Below are positions 7,299 through 14,988 of a stretch of DNA of 60,627 nucleotides, piece after piece. The translations under genes and the position numbers were made by a program. Origin of the DNA: an uncultured Prevotellaceae bacterium. Lineage in GTDB: Bacteria; Bacteroidota; Bacteroidia; Bacteroidales; Bacteroidaceae. The stretch spans positions 1 to 60,627 of the forward strand of contig CACXXD010000006.1 in the NCBI GenBank assembly GCA_902771445.1, in the 5' to 3' direction. The notes under the pieces were generated by a model that searched no databases, was not told where the DNA came from, and saw nothing but the letters and a program-made list of their open reading frames with translations. Positions within the stretch are counted from its first letter, which is position 1, and the number at the start of each line of letters is the position of its first letter.

Positions 7299-7469
7299 TC
7301 AAATATTAGTTGTGAAGTTATAAGTGAATACTGCCCATATCAGAGCGATAATCTCCAACCAGAGAATAAAGTCTGATATCTTCTTATGGTTCTCCATCCA
7401 TTGAAGGAAGAGACCTACCAGACCCAGTTCCCGGACGAGTTTCTGCTGTGCTTCTGTCATTTGCTTCAT
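7299..7469 (-). CDS. 56-aa small membrane protein
   Basis: ATG 7469 to TGA 7299. An amphipathic N-terminus (MKQMTEAQQKLVRELGLVG) precedes a likely transmembrane helix near the C-terminus (FILWLEIIALIWAVF). It is the first gene of the ssb operon, immediately downstream (minus strand) of the first copy of the 0.4-kb non-coding repeat. Function unknown. Confidence 0.5.
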   Translation of the reverse strand: MKQMTEAQQKLVRELGLVGLFLQWMENHKKISDFILWLEIIALIWAVFTYNFTTNI

Positions 7470-7487
7470 ACTGTTTGTGGCTTTTTA

Positions 7488-7892
7488 TATTCCGTCGCCT
7501 TCGGTGTTTGTTTGTACTGTTGTTTATTTACGAGTTATCGGCTGAGTGAGCTGAACCTTTTTTCTTTTCTTGATTCTCTCATCAAGTCAGCCGTTATGTC
7601 TTTTTGTTGTCAGTCGTCATCGACTTCGTTTCGCTATCGCCTCTTTTTCTTGCCATTATAAAAGAGAGGCTAAGGAGTAGCCTTCGCCAAGGAATTTCGG
7701 ATAAAATTTTGATTTTGTTTTGTGTCTTGTGCCAAAAGAAAATGCCTTGGCTTTACAAAATTTTTCTGAAATAGGGAGTGTGCGACTGGTACTTGGCATG
7801 GTTACGAGCCTCCCTACCTTTGCAAGGAAAAAAGGCACCAAGTAGCGGAATGAACCTTTACGGTGACAACAGTAGTAACGCACAGGACGTAG
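7488..7892. repeat. Non-coding repeat, copy 1 (about 405 bp)
   Basis: This block has no plausible ORF and is repeated in the same orientation at 11836-12214. The central 168 bp (7660-7827) align without gaps to 11984-12151 with 9 differences by my count. Preserved features are CGGCTGA (7539-7545) with TCAGCCG (7587-7593), AGTCG-ATGA-CGACT on the minus strand, and GCCAAGG/CCTTGGC. It stands before a minus-strand operon, which suggests a leader RNA. However, the nearest promoter match (CTTG, 19 bp, TACCTTTG at 7815-7822) is on the plus strand, so the transcribed strand is unresolved. Confidence 0.8.
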
Positions 7893-8033
7893 ATGAGATT
7901 TCATCTTTGTTCAAGTTTGTGGTACTCACCACACAACATAATTATTTGATTATAGGATAGTCTTTAACTGTTTGTATTGGTTAATAATTCTTATTTATGC
8001 AGGTTAAAATAATACCATATAAGAGTTATTTGG

Positions 8034-8041
8034 TATTTTTG
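8034..8041 (+). promoter_or_regulatory. -7 box upstream of the 71-aa gene
   Basis: TATTTTTG matches TAnnTTTG and ends 15 nt before the ATG at 8057, giving a very short leader. No clear -33 element. The surrounding 7893-8056 is AT-rich and otherwise empty. Confidence 0.4.
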
Positions 8042-8056
8042 CAAAAATATTTTGTT

Positions 8057-8272
8057 ATGGAACAACAAACAAAAGGCATCAAGATTGTTCATGTTCATTT
8101 TCTGCATGGGCATAAGAATTATTATTTTGGTAGTGTATCTGCCATCTTCAGGAAGTTTTCGGCTGATGACATTGGCATCAGTGAGATACGCTTGCGCCAT
8201 CAGTTGACTAATGACGGTAATCATTATATCAACAAAAAGGTCGTTATTATCAGATCCAGGTTGATTCGATAA
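8057..8272 (+). CDS. Small conserved mobile-element protein
   Basis: From the ATG at 8057 it encodes 71 aa (begins MEQQTKGIKIVHVHFLHGH). The pattern GHKNYYFGSVSAIF, followed by IGISEIRLRHQL and ending in IRSRLIR, resembles short proteins I associate with Bacteroidota phages and conjugative elements. A longer reading from 7997 is possible, but the promoter box at 8034 argues for 8057. Function unknown. It is the only plus-strand gene in this part of the element. Confidence 0.6.
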   Translation: MEQQTKGIKIVHVHFLHGHKNYYFGSVSAIFRKFSADDIGISEIRLRHQLTNDGNHYINKKVVIIRSRLIR

Positions 8273-9112
8273 AAAAGGGTGGGGAAAGAGTAATGTTTCA
8301 CTACATGGAGCATTATGATGAGTGTCGTTTTCAAGGAAGGGACAAACCGCTGATGCTTCGGAGCCTTGTCGGAGATTGCCAGCCGTTTGTCTAAGGAATT
8401 GAAAGCGTCTGTCATCCCATGTTCCTGTAAGCAGTGCCTTATCCTACCCTGCGGCTCTGCTGCTGAGTATGAGAAGGTTCTGTGTCAGGATGAAACATAC
8501 TCTTTTGGTGCGGGCGGTAGTGTTAAGGAATAAGGATAGGAATGGTATTGCGAAGCATCTTGTACGTTTTTCTAATTTTGGTATATAGTCGCTCACGGAC
8601 TGGTTGTGTGGAATATCCCGGATTACATCAGGGAAACCATCGGTAATGAAACCATCATGCAAAGAAGGAGTGTATGATGATCATCCGTAAACATTGTTAG
8701 TCGGTGATTGATACCTCCGAGCCTGTGAAGGAGTAGCAAGCACTGTATGATGTGTATGCCAGCATACTTGTCATACAGAGACCAACGGCGTTTACGATAA
8801 AGATGACCGTTATACTCTACGCTTTGCAAAAAAGATGTGTTCCATCCGACGGAGGCCCGTAATCAGGGATTTTTCCTCAACCAATAGAGGCCACGAGCGG
8901 TGTACCTATGAATGGAGAAACTTCAAACTCCTGAAGGCAGGCTTATGTCTGCTATATGGAAATACCGTAAGGATGAAGTCTTGGAACGTCTGAATCTGTC
9001 AAAGAAAAGAAAGTTTGCCGGTACGGCAACCTTGTAACAGGCGGCGCATGCTTGTGTCGTCTGGGGCTGCGACCTTATGGAAGCAGCCCGGCGCGGAATT
9101 TTGAAAAAAAAG
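8273..9112 (+). pseudogene. Decayed 840-bp region without an intact gene
   Basis: No ORF here has a convincing sequence. The plus strand shows short protein-like stretches in changing frames interrupted by stops, for example AEYEKVLCQDETYSFGAGG near 8463-8520 and DEVLERLNLSKKRKFAG near 8960-9030, followed after a stop by AAHACVVWGCDLMEAARRG. This is what a gene broken by several frameshifts and stops would look like. I could not identify the ancestor. Local base composition is more GC-rich than the flanking element. Confidence 0.4.
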
Positions 9113-9146
9113 CCGTTTACGTCTGTCATTTGTCAGACGTAAACGG
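9113..9146 (-). terminator. Strong intrinsic terminator overlapping a stop codon
   Basis: CCGTTTACGTCTG (9113-9125) and CAGACGTAAACGG (9134-9146) form a perfect 13-bp stem with an 8-nt loop. On the minus strand it is followed by a run of eight T. The stop codon of the gene at 9126 lies in the loop, and its last codons are inside the stem. Confidence 0.85.
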
Positions 9147-9617
9147 TAGTTCCAATTCCCGTGTCGGCTCCCGGTAGCCGGGATGTGCGGCTATAAAGGC
9201 AGTTTCAAGTGATTGAGAAATTCTTTTTCTCTCACTTTCACTTACATGGTTTTTATCTTTCTCTGAGTTGTCTGCCAGAGCCTTTTTTAGGGAACCTTCA
9301 ATACGCTTATCATCGAGAAAAACATTATACATCGTGAATACCCTATTATGATAGGGTGCATCTTGCATTTCCTCTTCCGTCTGCCATCTCTCACAACAGA
9401 TAGTCATTACCTTTTGAAGGGATTTGCTTGACCGCCGGCAGTCGGAACCCGCCAGTTCTTCATTTTCGAAGGCGATGGCAATAGCCTCGCGCTTCTGTAT
9501 CTTATTGATTTTACTCCATCCATAGAACACCTTCAAGCGTTTTTTCGCTGAAGTTTGCCGTTTCTGGCCGTTGGTGGTCTCCAGACGTTTAAGTGTCTGC
9601 ATTGTGATTGTATTCAT
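9126..9617 (-). CDS. Hypothetical protein downstream of the PAPS-reductase-like gene
   Basis: 163 aa from the ATG at 9617 (MNTITMQTLKRLETTNGQKR). An upstream in-frame start at 9656 would overlap the previous gene by 19 nt. The protein is strongly charged and helical, with no recognised domain. It shares the transcript of the sulfur-transfer-like enzyme and ends in a strong terminator, so the two genes may work as a pair. Known PAPS-like/ParB-like pairs (IbrA/IbrB) have a ParB partner; I see no ParB motif here. Confidence 0.6.
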   Translation of the reverse strand: MNTITMQTLKRLETTNGQKRQTSAKKRLKVFYGWSKINKIQKREAIAIAFENEELAGSDCRRSSKSLQKVMTICCERWQTEEEMQDAPYHNRVFTMYNVFLDDKRIEGSLKKALADNSEKDKNHVSESERKRISQSLETAFIAAHPGYREPTRELELPFTSDK

Positions 9618-9637
9618 ATCATAGAAAGTTTGATTTA

Positions 9638-10618
9638 TTATGATGGGCCACCACATTTACGGAATGCTCCTGCAGGAAGTTGCCAAGTCTCTTTGTCAGA
9701 GATAAGCACAGGTGCAGTATATTCGTATGAAGTGGCAAGTTGTTTTAATTCTTCCGTGATGGAGTCATAAGGAACACCCTTACGGATAAGAGAAGCGAGG
9801 TCTGTATCACGTTTCATCGTGTACCCGAAATCTCTTTCAAACTTTATCAAGTCATTAGCCTGATCGTGACTCACACAGGCAGCAGAGGCAAACTGATGAC
9901 AGTTGCCGAATACACAGAACTTGCACGAGCACCGTCCGAACCCCATGAAATAACATGGATGAGGGCGAACACGGTATTTCTCCAGTATATCCCATATTTG
10001 CTGTTCTTTCCAGTCACGGATAGGACGGAAGCGGTCTATATGTCTGGGGTTACGTCCCTTCCTCAGATCTGCCCTGTCTGGTTCAATGATGGCGTACCCT
10101 GCACGCTGTTTACTTTCCTCACCCCGTTCACCAGACAATACCAGAGTACGGATATTCTGAAATCTCTCTTGATGACGAAGAGCCGTTGCGCATACATCGA
10201 CCTTCAGATATGCGCTGCACCATCGTACCCGAAGATCTGGTGAAGGTTGTGGGAACTTATTCCGTGTGGATGGTTTACCCCTGTCACCTCCAGTCTGTTG
10301 TATTGAACCGTCAGGAAGTTCAAAACAGACTGGTGCCGTTAGGCTTTCCGTGCGAGTCATTTCACGCTCGAAACCACCGACTTTCCATTGAAAGTAAACT
10401 GGGATATTAAATGCTTCACCCAACTTCCGGCAATAGTCTGGTGTTACTTCCCAATCAAAGAGACTACGACCACGTCCGTCTATTTCCTGATGCCAGAGTT
10501 CTATTTTCTCCTTTGAGACATTGTTGTCAAGGAGGAAGAGCAGTAGTGCTGTACTGTCCTTTCCTCCAGAGAAACTGACGATATATTTGTCGTAACTATA
10601 CAAATCGAAATCTTTCAT
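9638..10618 (-). CDS. PAPS-reductase-family PP-loop enzyme
   Basis: A 326-aa protein of the adenosine-nucleotide alpha-hydrolase (PP-loop) family. The ATP-binding motif SGGKDS is at residues 17-22, and the second conserved segment VLSGERGEESKQRAGY is present. Around residues 225-240 is a cysteine cluster (GRCSCKFCVFGNC) that could hold an iron-sulfur cluster. Enzymes of this type reduce PAPS, thiolate tRNA or, as in DndC, feed DNA phosphorothioation. Copies on phages and elements are common and mostly uncharacterised. No cysteine desulfurase or Dnd gene is adjacent, so the substrate is unknown. It has its own promoter box. Confidence 0.8.
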   Translation of the reverse strand: MKDFDLYSYDKYIVSFSGGKDSTALLLFLLDNNVSKEKIELWHQEIDGRGRSLFDWEVTPDYCRKLGEAFNIPVYFQWKVGGFEREMTRTESLTAPVCFELPDGSIQQTGGDRGKPSTRNKFPQPSPDLRVRWCSAYLKVDVCATALRHQERFQNIRTLVLSGERGEESKQRAGYAIIEPDRADLRKGRNPRHIDRFRPIRDWKEQQIWDILEKYRVRPHPCYFMGFGRCSCKFCVFGNCHQFASAACVSHDQANDLIKFERDFGYTMKRDTDLASLIRKGVPYDSITEELKQLATSYEYTAPVLISDKETWQLPAGAFRKCGGPS

Positions 10619-10645
10619 ATTTCAGTATTGTTATATTTTTGTCTG

Positions 10646-10653
10646 CAAAATTA
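10646..10653 (-). promoter_or_regulatory. -7 box of the PAPS-reductase-like gene
   Basis: The minus strand reads TAATTTTG, followed by C, 28 nt before the ATG at 10618. The upstream 60 bp contain several AATATT repeats that resemble the sequence around the parA promoters. Confidence 0.5.
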
Positions 10654-10745
10654 TAAATATTTCTTGTAATATTGTAATATTTGCGTAAATATTTTAATAA
10701 TTCATTGTTTCTCAATCAGAACTTCTATTGTTTATATTCAACATG

Positions 10746-10937
10746 CTATCCACCATCATTATCCTGGCAAATCAAGTCTCCTTCCCTTGCATACTCTGGT
10801 CTGCTTTTGCCGGTGTTTACCTGATAGATTAAAACACCGGCAAAGGATTTCCTCACGCAATCTACACATGGCAGAGCAATAATATCTGTCACGTTACGCC
10901 CTATTTGGACGGTCATTACATATTTTGTTGTTCTCAT
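10746..10937 (-). CDS. 63-aa hypothetical protein
   Basis: Begins MRTTKYVMTVQIGRNVTDII, followed by CVDCVRKSFAGVLIYQV. The CVDC pair could bind metal. It lies 25 nt after the preceding gene and before a promoter-bearing gap, so it may be the last gene of the operon that begins at 11817. Unrecognised. Confidence 0.5.
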   Translation of the reverse strand: MRTTKYVMTVQIGRNVTDIIALPCVDCVRKSFAGVLIYQVNTGKSRPEYAREGDLICQDNDGG

Positions 10938-10962
10938 ATTTTATTTATCAATTAGGTTATTA

Positions 10963-11268
10963 TTAGAATATAGGTGTATTACTCAAATTCAAGAAGTCAT
11001 CTTTCATATATTCTTTACGATAAAATTCAGCTATTGCACCCGTATAGGGCTTACCTTTTTGGCTTCCGTCTGCGAAGGTAGTCATGTAGTTATCATTATG
11101 TACTATGTCATATACCTTCAGCCCTTTCTCTTCACCGAAGTGTTTCACTTTTATTTGGGCTTCGATATAGCGGTTTTCCGCTTCCTCTTTTTTTTCCGTG
11201 TAATATTGTTCACGTTCGCGCTGTCCTTTATAATCGACTGCCAATATTATTCGATAGATAGTTTTCAT
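10963..11268 (-). CDS. Hypothetical protein
   Basis: A 101-aa charged protein beginning MKTIYRIILAVDYKGQRERE. The predicted pattern is one strand, a long helix (residues 22-42), then mixed structure. No motif recognised. It is co-directional with its neighbours, with gaps of 25 and 45 nt. Confidence 0.55.
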   Translation of the reverse strand: MKTIYRIILAVDYKGQREREQYYTEKKEEAENRYIEAQIKVKHFGEEKGLKVYDIVHNDNYMTTFADGSQKGKPYTGAIAEFYRKEYMKDDFLNLSNTPIF

Positions 11269-11313
11269 TGCTGAGTATATTGTGGGGAGTTGGTTAGCCT
11301 CCCCGTTACCTTG

Positions 11314-11595
11314 TTAGTGTGCTGTTTGAAAGAGTTGTCTTGCGCCTTCTACAAAATGATCCTCACCGAAGATATGCTTGGCACTATAACAGTCGCTTCC
11401 ATCTTCTTCTAATAATTCTTCCTTGACATGGGTAAGACCATGCTGCTGCATGAGATATTTCAGATATCCGTGGTCGTGTTTCCAGTCACCCCAATAAATT
11501 GTGACTGCCACCAGATAAGGGATTGAATCTTGTTCTACTTCTCCGCTGATGCCTGCATCATCGAGAATTTTCTGTATTTCACTGATTGTTACCAT
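11314..11595 (-). CDS. Hypothetical protein
   Basis: A 93-aa acidic protein beginning MVTISEIQKILDDAGISGEV, with aromatic and histidine residues in YWGDWKHDHGYLKYLMQQHG. I do not recognise the family. Its length, acidity and position in an element operon are the only clues, and anti-restriction-type DNA mimicry is merely conceivable. Confidence 0.55.
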   Translation of the reverse strand: MVTISEIQKILDDAGISGEVEQDSIPYLVAVTIYWGDWKHDHGYLKYLMQQHGLTHVKEELLEEDGSDCYSAKHIFGEDHFVEGARQLFQTAH

Positions 11596-11628
11596 AGTTT
11601 TAACATATTGGAATTAATTGTATTTTAT

Positions 11629-11817
11629 CTATCTCATAGGCAATTTTTTTAAAGTTCTCGCCTTTGCATCGTTAAGATCTTCCATCAGGTATTTCTTTCT
11701 CTCATATTGGATATGTATTTCGCCATCTACGGTTTCATACTCCAGACCCCCAAAGAACAAATCAAAGACTTCGCTCTTACTGAGGTTTTTAATGATAAGT
11801 ATCCACATCTGTTTCAT
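11629..11817 (-). CDS. 62-aa hypothetical protein
   Basis: Begins MKQMWILIIKNLSKSEVFDL. It is the first gene after the second copy of the 0.4-kb non-coding repeat, exactly as the 56-aa gene follows copy 1. The two first genes share only the opening residues MKQM and are otherwise unrelated. No domain recognised. Confidence 0.5.
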   Translation of the reverse strand: MKQMWILIIKNLSKSEVFDLFFGGLEYETVDGEIHIQYERKKYLMEDLNDAKARTLKKLPMR

Positions 11818-11835
11818 ATTATATCTGCCTATTTG

Positions 11836-12214
11836 TATTCCGTCGGCTGCGGTTTTTGAGAGTTATCGGCTGAGTGAGCTAAGTTCCTTTTCATAAGGTT
11901 TCTTTCCATGTCAGCCGTTGTTTCAATAAATTTTCAGTCGTCATCGACTTCGTTTCGCTTTTAGTCCTTTTCCTTGCTATTAAAAAAGAGAGGCTAAAGA
12001 GTGGCCTTCGCCAAGGAATTTCGAATAAAATTTTGATTTTGTTTTGCGCCTTGTGCAAAAAGAAAATGCCCTGGCTTTACAAAATTTTTCCGAAATAGGG
12101 AGTGTGCGACTGGTACTTGGCATGGCTACGAGCCTCCCTACCTTTGCAAGGGGAAAGACGTCAGAAAACGGAACGAACCTCTATGGTGAAAATTAAACAA
12201 CGGAAAGGACATAG
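11836..12214. repeat. Non-coding repeat, copy 2 (about 380 bp)
   Basis: Direct copy of 7488-7892. The inverted pair CGGCTGA (11867-11873) and TCAGCCG (11911-11917) is conserved, while the sequence enclosed between them differs in length (37 against 41 nt) and composition, as expected for a preserved stem with a free loop. The plus-strand CTTG-N19-TACCTTTG promoter-like string is also conserved. The remainder to 12334 is AT-rich and holds nothing else I recognise. Confidence 0.8.
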
Positions 12215-12334
12215 GAAAGATGGTGTTATTTGTTCTTGTCCATAAGTTTATAGCGTAATATTGTTTTATTGTAATATGCTAATATTACTATTTATAATGA
12301 AATATTGTAGGCTTGGAATATTTCTTATTGAACA

Positions 12335-12375
12335 TAAAAAAATATCGGATAGTACCATTAGATACTACCCGATAT
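12335..12375 (-). terminator. Intrinsic terminator of radC
   Basis: On the minus strand ATATCGGGTAGTA (12375-12363) pairs with TACTATCCGATAT (12354-12342), a 13-bp stem with one G-T pair and an 8-nt loop, followed by seven T. It lies about 20 nt after the radC stop. Confidence 0.8.
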
Positions 12376-12394
12376 GGGCGAGAATGTAAAACCT

Positions 12395-13090
12395 TTAGAT
12401 TTTACCTTCCTCGTGGAAGGAGTAATAAGCTCCATCCGTCACGATGACATGATCCATAAAGTGGATGCGCATCAGCTGACATGCGTTTTTGATAGAGCGT
12501 GTAAGATCTTCATCAGCCCTACTGGGTCTGATAGAACCACTGGGATGATTATGGCAACAGGCCAAAATGGTAGCGTTATTAAGAACGGCTTCACGGATTA
12601 TAATACGGATGTCAACAGCCGTTTCAGAGATACCTCCCTTTGAGATGCGTATTCTCTTTATCAAATGACAGTTCTGATTCATCAGAATGATATGAAATTC
12701 TTCAGTATCAAGATCTTTCATGATTGGGAGCATGAAATTGTAGATTCTGACTGCTGTACAGAGGTCAGGAGTTTCGTCAGTTTTTGTTCTACGCTTGCCA
12801 ATTTCAATGGCAGCGGATATTCTGCAGGCGGTGGTAAGACCAATGCCTTCAACAGATGTTATCTCATCCAGTCGTGCCTTACCAATGGCGTTAAGACTGC
12901 TATTGAACTTCGATAGAAGGTCTCTTGCAATCTCTACGGCTGAACGGCCTTTAGTACCACTGCCGATCAGCACTGCGAGCAGTTCTGCGTCAGAAAGGTT
13001 TTGAGTACCTAATGTCTGCATTCTTTGAATGGGCTGGTCATCTTTAGACCAGTTCTTGATTGAAAGGTTGGAAACTGATGAAGTATTCAT
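12395..13090 (-). CDS. radC: RadC family (JAB/MPN-domain) protein
   Basis: A 231-aa protein with the classic RadC layout: an N-terminal helix-hairpin-helix-like part (residues 20-100, LSDAELLAVLIGSGT, VEGIG) and a C-terminal JAB domain. The metal motif H-x-H-x7-S-x2-D is intact (H180, H182, S190, D193 in CCHNHPSG...PSRAD). Family members were named for radiation repair, but that role is doubtful. Copies on mobile elements commonly lie near integrases and anti-restriction genes, as here. An intrinsic terminator follows. A 350-bp non-coding region precedes the integrase stop. Confidence 0.92.
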   Translation of the reverse strand: MNTSSVSNLSIKNWSKDDQPIQRMQTLGTQNLSDAELLAVLIGSGTKGRSAVEIARDLLSKFNSSLNAIGKARLDEITSVEGIGLTTACRISAAIEIGKRRTKTDETPDLCTAVRIYNFMLPIMKDLDTEEFHIILMNQNCHLIKRIRISKGGISETAVDIRIIIREAVLNNATILACCHNHPSGSIRPSRADEDLTRSIKNACQLMRIHFMDHVIVTDGAYYSFHEEGKI

Positions 13091-13109
13091 ATCGTTCTGT
13101 TTTTAGAAG

Positions 13110-13320
13110 TTAAACTTTGAATTTTATGTGCATTCTGAAGCGTAGGAAAGGTAGTCCCATAAGGTCAAGGGATGGCCGGGAAAGTTCCTGTGAATTTTGA
13201 TTAAGGAGCTGCAGCACCCAAAATTCTCTGTAAGTTTTCCGAAGCCAAGCATGATGCGACCCTTGCCGGGAACGGTTTCCGCTACCTTCGCACAGAAAAT
13301 CTATGTTTGACTACGCCCGA
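13110..13320. other. Non-coding radC upstream region, possible diverged third repeat copy
   Basis: There is no ORF here. On the minus strand, blocks GCGAAGGTAG, CAAGGGTCGCA, TTCGGAAAA and AATCAAAATT occur in the same order as similar blocks in copies 1 and 2. The overall similarity is low and could be chance. Like the other copies it sits directly before a minus-strand gene, here radC. Confidence 0.35.
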
Positions 13321-13395
13321 AAAACAGGATAAGAATACAAAGTTTCCACGTCAAGATATATAAAAGGATAACCCATCAAAGAAAGTATTAGTAAA

Positions 13396-13422
13396 AGCCC
13401 CGACAGTATTATTGCCAGGGCT
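13396..13422 (-). terminator. Probable integrase terminator
   Basis: On the minus strand AGCCCTGG pairs with CTGTCGGGGCT-type sequence and is followed by TTTTAC, about 20 nt after the integrase stop. The stem is imperfect. Confidence 0.5.
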
Positions 13423-13443
13423 ATTAAAACGGATTATAAGAGT

Positions 13444-14922
13444 CTATTTAACCGAGCGTGTATAATCTTTGGTTTGTTTTTTGTCTTTGTTTTCGATACG
13501 TATCTGAACGAGAGATCTGGTAGGGATGGTATCAGGAAGGTTTTTCATGAGTACCTTGATGACATCTTCAACATTGTTGAAACCGACATCTTCAACTGTA
13601 CTTATGATGCGTCCACGAAAGTACAGTGTACCTTTGATAAGTTGCTTGAATGAGAAGCGTTCAAAGTGGTTGTCTTTCTTCTCAATATGCTCGCGGGAGT
13701 TTTCCTCAGTGAAGAAAATTTTCTCCACCACTTTTTCATTCAGTTCCCAAGCAGGAGTAAAGTCTATCTTCACGTAAGTACGGGCCAGTCTGGTCTTATG
13801 AGCGTGGTTCAGTCCAAAGTCCACCTCTGCCAGTGAAGCACCGCACTCGTTCTGTGCCACTGTTGCCCAAGTGTGTCTGAAGGTGTAGCCGCTATAGGCT
13901 TTCCCGTGTTCTATGCCAAGCACTTTTTCACAAATCTGCCTGATGCCGATGTTCACATTGGCATTGAAGCTGTCATATGATGACAGTCTTGAATGGAAGT
14001 TGAATAAGAATGGGGAATCAGTCTTATCCAGGTACTTTTCTATTACCGAGTTGAGTATGTTCGGTACCCGAATCTCGAAATAAGCTCTGTCAGCCCTTGC
14101 GTCACGGGTCTTTCGTCTCTCGTATGAGATGATGCCGTTATTGAATTTTTTCTTCTCAAGATAGAACAGATCCACTGTGTTGATGCCGGCAAGGCACAGT
14201 ATCATCATTGCGACATCCCTTCCAAGTTCTGCCAGAGGGAATTTCCTGTCACTCTCAGGGAGTGGGGCAGTGAAGAATGCCCGGCACTCTTCCATTGTGA
14301 TAGCCCTGTGTCTGGGGGTGTCACATTTGGGTATCTTTACTTTCGGCCATGGATTAGTGGTTATCCTGATCAAGCCTGTATCGTAGTCATTGAAATCAAC
14401 CAATGCCTGTTTGAAGATTTGACGGATGCAGACAGGATATTGTTCTTTGGCCCTTGCTGTCGAAGACAGGGACTTGATCCATCCATTGATGAAACCTGAA
14501 GTTATATGTGAGAACATAACCTTGTTAGTTCCAGCATATCGTTCCATGTTCTGGTAAGCCAGTTCATAGGTACGTGCGTTTCGCGCATGTCCTTCCTGTA
14601 TCATCTTTGCCTGGTACTGACGTGCATAGTCAGAGAAGCACACATCCGACGTGCCTTCCTTTAGGTACTGTACAACATCCTGGACAGTCCATGTACTTGT
14701 ATCTACCTTGTTTAGGCGTTCTATGTAGTCCGCTATAATGATATCGAGGGATTTTCTTACAAAGGGGTCTTTGACTTCTTTGGTACTTTTGACAATACCT
14801 TTATTGTCAACCATCTTGTCTGTTTTCATGAAAACACTATCTCTATGATGGATGACTCTTATATAGACGGGCCAGTAGCCGTCTGTTCTTTGTTTCTGTA
14901 CTGTTATTCTAAATGTGGCCAT
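13444..14922 (-). CDS. Tyrosine recombinase (integrase) of the element
   Basis: A 492-aa integrase. The order is an N-terminal arm-binding-like domain (residues 1-90), a SAM-like core-binding domain (about 95-210), and the catalytic domain from about 220. Box II reads TFRHTWA, the later histidine is in LNHAH, and the tyrosine nucleophile is in ARTYVK. The position of the first catalytic arginine is occupied by GINTVDLFYL, so that residue is missing or displaced, as described for the Bacteroides IntDOT recombinase. The C-terminus is about 80 residues longer than usual. It lies at the boundary with ppdK, and iterons precede its ATG, as expected for the attachment end of an integrative element. 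Confidence 0.92.
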   Translation of the reverse strand: MATFRITVQKQRTDGYWPVYIRVIHHRDSVFMKTDKMVDNKGIVKSTKEVKDPFVRKSLDIIIADYIERLNKVDTSTWTVQDVVQYLKEGTSDVCFSDYARQYQAKMIQEGHARNARTYELAYQNMERYAGTNKVMFSHITSGFINGWIKSLSSTARAKEQYPVCIRQIFKQALVDFNDYDTGLIRITTNPWPKVKIPKCDTPRHRAITMEECRAFFTAPLPESDRKFPLAELGRDVAMMILCLAGINTVDLFYLEKKKFNNGIISYERRKTRDARADRAYFEIRVPNILNSVIEKYLDKTDSPFLFNFHSRLSSYDSFNANVNIGIRQICEKVLGIEHGKAYSGYTFRHTWATVAQNECGASLAEVDFGLNHAHKTRLARTYVKIDFTPAWELNEKVVEKIFFTEENSREHIEKKDNHFERFSFKQLIKGTLYFRGRIISTVEDVGFNNVEDVIKVLMKNLPDTIPTRSLVQIRIENKDKKQTKDYTRSVK

Positions 14923-14926
14923 AAAT

Positions 14927-14988
14927 TCTCAACTTATTCTCAACACGCTCTCAACACCCTTTGAAAAACCTCTCAACATACTCTCAAC
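14927..14988 (+). repeat. 11-bp iterons, candidate integrase arm or excisionase sites
   Basis: TCTCAAC occurs at 14927, 14938, 14949, 14971 and 14982, that is at exact 11-bp steps with one slot (14960) degenerate. The extended unit is close to TCTCAACAnnC. The array begins 4 bp before the integrase start codon. Confidence 0.75.

Noticed and set aside
7386-7661. 91-codon plus-strand ORF over the start of repeat copy 1
   Set aside because: It overlaps the small membrane gene on the other strand, and no matching frame is preserved in copy 2, arguing against coding.
14927-14988. CRISPR-like array before the integrase
   Set aside because: Repeats are 7-11 bp with almost no spacer, far from the 24-40 bp repeat and 30-40 bp spacer pattern, and no cas gene is present.
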